Source of the DNA: Paragonimus westermani
Lineage: Eukaryota > Platyhelminthes > Trematoda > Plagiorchiida > Troglotrematidae
Assembly (NCBI GenBank): GCA_008508345.1
Contig: QNGE01001675.1
Location: 1-64,000, forward strand
Direction: 5' to 3'
DNA: 64,000 nucleotides
The notes below the pieces were generated by a model. The model saw nothing but the letters and a program-made list of their open reading frames with translations. It did no database searches and was not told where the DNA came from. Below are positions 61,401-64,000 of this stretch, piece by piece. Positions within the stretch are counted from its first letter, which is position 1. Each line of letters starts with the position of its first letter. The translations under genes and the position numbers were made by a program.

Positions 61401-63739
61401 GAAATTCCCATCCCCAGAGAGTGTTCAGAAAAATAAGTAGGTGGCATGCGGTCGCAGACTAAGCATTATGGTGTAACATCTTTAGAACAGCTTATCGCAT
61501 CATCCCATGGTGTCGTAACTTCAACATACACTGATCTAAAGACCCACTCTCAGCTTTCCTCGAACTGCACTGCGCACGGACATCACAGGCCAGTAGTTGC
61601 ACTCTGTCCTGTTCGAGTTGTCGATGTCACTCAATTGGGTAACCAGGTTTTCATCACCAAAGTATCGTCGAACGGACATTCGTCATGGCTACTCTGCGCC
61701 ATTTCTGCAGAACTGCAATAATCGAGACGATGAATCAAAGAAGTAGTGAACACGGAGATTCAAACGTTGTCGCAGTGTACAGAAGCTGAAGGCATATATA
61801 GAGTGTATACGGTCCAGTCGGAAGCAGTTGTATTTGTTACCTTAGTTTTTAGACGCACCCGACCCTGTCTACTGTAGCTGTTGTTCTCGGATGTCCAATT
61901 TCTGAACGGCTTAATGCAGGCCTTCACTAAGTCTGAGAATTATCATCGAGACCACTCCAATTGTCATATTTTAATAAATTTCAGGTACAAGTTCGGACCA
62001 ATACTTGTCAAACTGTTTATCGCTGGGAAATGTACATTGACAACTAGAACTGCTCAGTTGTTTGACCAGACTCTGATCATGTGTTATCAAACGATAGGGC
62101 TATTTTCTCATTGATGACGCGACTCTGGGTAGAACGGAAACACCAAGTACCAAGTCACGGTGAGTTCACACTGAGGTTGGAACTGTAATGAGACAATGCG
62201 GTGGCTCCACAGTGTTACTCACAACTAGAGACCATTTACGCCCTTCCTGGAATTCTGGTGGTTTCGAGGATTAGCCTGAAGCTACATGAACTACACACTA
62301 TATAGAGAGAGAGACATCTTTGATGGTTACTTTCTGTTGTCTCACTTTTCTATACACATGAGGAAGTCCAGGGTGACATAGCAACCAGTGTTTGTGATCG
62401 ATGCATAATGACATGTTTCAACATGTATAACGAATGCCCCGACTCACAAAATCAACTTTCACGGTTTACTAGTTTGAGATGTGCGGTTAAGCACCTTTTA
62501 TCTACTGAGTCAGAGGCATACAGGCATTTGTCTGAATAAGAGGACGTGCGTCAACAGTGTTAATACGTATTTTTCAATCCGATCTTAACCGCTCACGTAC
62601 ATCGATAAGTGGATTCGAGGTATATAGTGATGTTTTCGTCTTAATCATCACATGGAGGGAGGGCACACGATACACGCTGAAAAGTAAACATAGAGGAACG
62701 GCAATTGGGCATCCCACTGACAGTGACTGACAGTGACTATGAAGGGTTTTGAACTGTAAGTTCTAGCAACAAATCATATCAGTCACCGTTGCCATCAAAC
62801 TCAAATGTCAAGGTGACCTTAACTCCGTTGGTTTGCATCTTGAAATCGGTTTCAGAATTCGGTCGGGTTATTACACGGTTGTGCTCTGTTCTAATCACAA
62901 ATCACTAAAAACACCTGCTGAACACAAACCTCTTAATTCTATGACGCAAAACTCCCGTTTTAAAACTTTACTTTCAACCTGAAAACTGACGAATCTACAG
63001 CTACATTTATAACATCCTAACTCAGTTTCAACCTGTACCATAGTGTCCTCTCATCGGCGCAAAGAAACCTGAAAGACATGCCCAATCCAGAATAGGGGTG
63101 AGGAGGTGTCCTTCGTTTTGAATGCTTTCCAATGTACACAACGGGATGATACTGGCTAAGAACATCTCTGTGAATCTGACCCACAGTGTTCAACTAACAG
63201 CTGGCCTAATAACACTGATAATTTAAAACAAGAGCACCTGACGAACATACGGTTTTGAGAAAATCATCACCAGGTTATTAAATTTCCAAATGCCCAATAA
63301 CATGTGTCGACTAAAGTGTGGGAAAAACGTAGTTTCAGCTGGACAACACTGTTGAGTATAGATGAGAGACGTGGCCCAGTGTTAAATGTCGTCGTTACAG
63401 GGACCCCACTCCAACCTCTCTGTCAATATAAGGTAAACTCTACTTATTGAAATTAATGAGACTGCACACATTAGAAAATGCTCACAAGAGTTATGAACAC
63501 CTGGTTATACGTCTGACGACACCCAGGCACTATCTAGGACTTCTGTAGGTCCTCTGGAATGCACTGTGCGTTTTAAAGTTGCAAAGGGCCTCCACGAGGC
63601 TGCCCTGAATACATAGATTTGATGCTGAATAATGGAGGTATACAGGATGTGTTTCCGGTTTTTATAATGAGAACTTTGTCCCAGCAACGATGGGGGTTTA
63701 AAGAAGTAACTTGAAGCTCATAGCTTCATGGTTAGGAAC
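55421..63739. other. Unassigned 8.3 kb, no gene established
   Basis: I see no retroelement domain or RNA gene. Open frames are short and do not join with splice sites into a recognised protein. Two minus-strand stretches near 61285-61365 and 61100-61230 look protein-like and are described among the findings. The region may be intergenic or a very long intron. Confidence 0.35.
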
Positions 63740-63905
63740 TTATTCGTCACTCTGGAACATTGAAAACTACGGATTGTATGCACATGGCGACTGTGAAGGC
63801 CGTTTTAATCCACGGCTACGGAACTTGGCTATCCAGAGTAGAAGAGATGGACCGTCCTTTGATCACCAACTTCAGGTTTCGAACGCTGCCACCGGAAAAC
63901 TCAAA
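63740..63905 (+). pseudogene. RTE-like ORF2 C-terminal fragment
   Basis: The plus frame from about 63778 reads MATVKAVLIHGYGTWLSRVE, EMDRPLITNFRFRTL, matching the RTE/SR2 block V-AV-LYG-ETW-LRVE--RL--FD-R-LR. Upstream, SSLWNIENYG in another frame fits the preceding LWN block. A stop follows at about 63912. Confidence 0.6.
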
Positions 63906-64000
63906 CGAATAAACAACAGTGCGGTTAGGAAACGAGCATGTGATAGTGAGCTTCAAACCAGTTCATTCGTTCAGTCAAGTATGCACTGATTATATGACCA

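Overview
The window looks like nuclear DNA of a trematode flatworm. Two protein genes could be rebuilt by joining exons by eye, and nearly all of their introns are only 34-54 bp, which is typical of fluke genes. The repeats are also fluke-like: CsRn1/Boudicca-type and Gulliver-like Ty3/Gypsy elements, CR1-like and RTE/SR2-like LINEs, a Penelope-like fragment and a CACTA transposon with a TNP2-type transposase. The base composition (about 43% GC in a line I counted) fits a food-borne fluke such as an opisthorchiid better than the AT-rich schistosomes. The species assignment is inference.

Layout. 1-2675: the 5' half of a PUS7/TruD pseudouridine synthase gene on the minus strand, eight exons, running off the left edge. 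3257-18262: a nested transposon complex with two near-identical 4.73-kb inverted arms (3257-7987 and 13532-18262; paired positions always sum to 21519, so no indels). Each arm holds a dead Gulliver-like Gypsy element (called Gypsy-1 here) and, head to head with it, the 5' LTR and gag start of a CsRn1-like element (Gypsy-2). In the left arm Gypsy-2 gag is split by a complete CACTA element (6816-10239) and resumes as far as integrase at 13531. An N at 13532 marks the join to the right arm. 18219-21060: Gypsy-1 continues, is split by a minus-strand CR1-like insertion, and ends with integrase, polypurine tract and LTR start.

21410-25370 holds a solo CsRn1-like LTR and two further Gypsy remnants. 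25890-39299 is a cluster of CR1-like LINE copies in both orientations; the most complete (33285-39299) has recognisable ORF1, endonuclease and reverse transcriptase, all broken. A second N at 32391 sits exactly at the start of an 867-bp copy of the CR1 tail. 41800-48850 holds a Penelope-like RT fragment, a Mag-like Gypsy on the minus strand and a CsRn1-like integrase remnant.

49977-51608 is an apparently intact six-exon tetraspanin gene (223 aa). 52187-55420 is a minus-strand RTE/SR2-like LINE remnant. The last 8 kb is mostly unassigned, with one small RTE remnant at the right edge.

No new operon-like or defence system is visible. The most notable structure is the nested, inverted transposon complex. 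Both single-N joins fall exactly on repeat boundaries, so the palindrome may be real or may be an assembly product.
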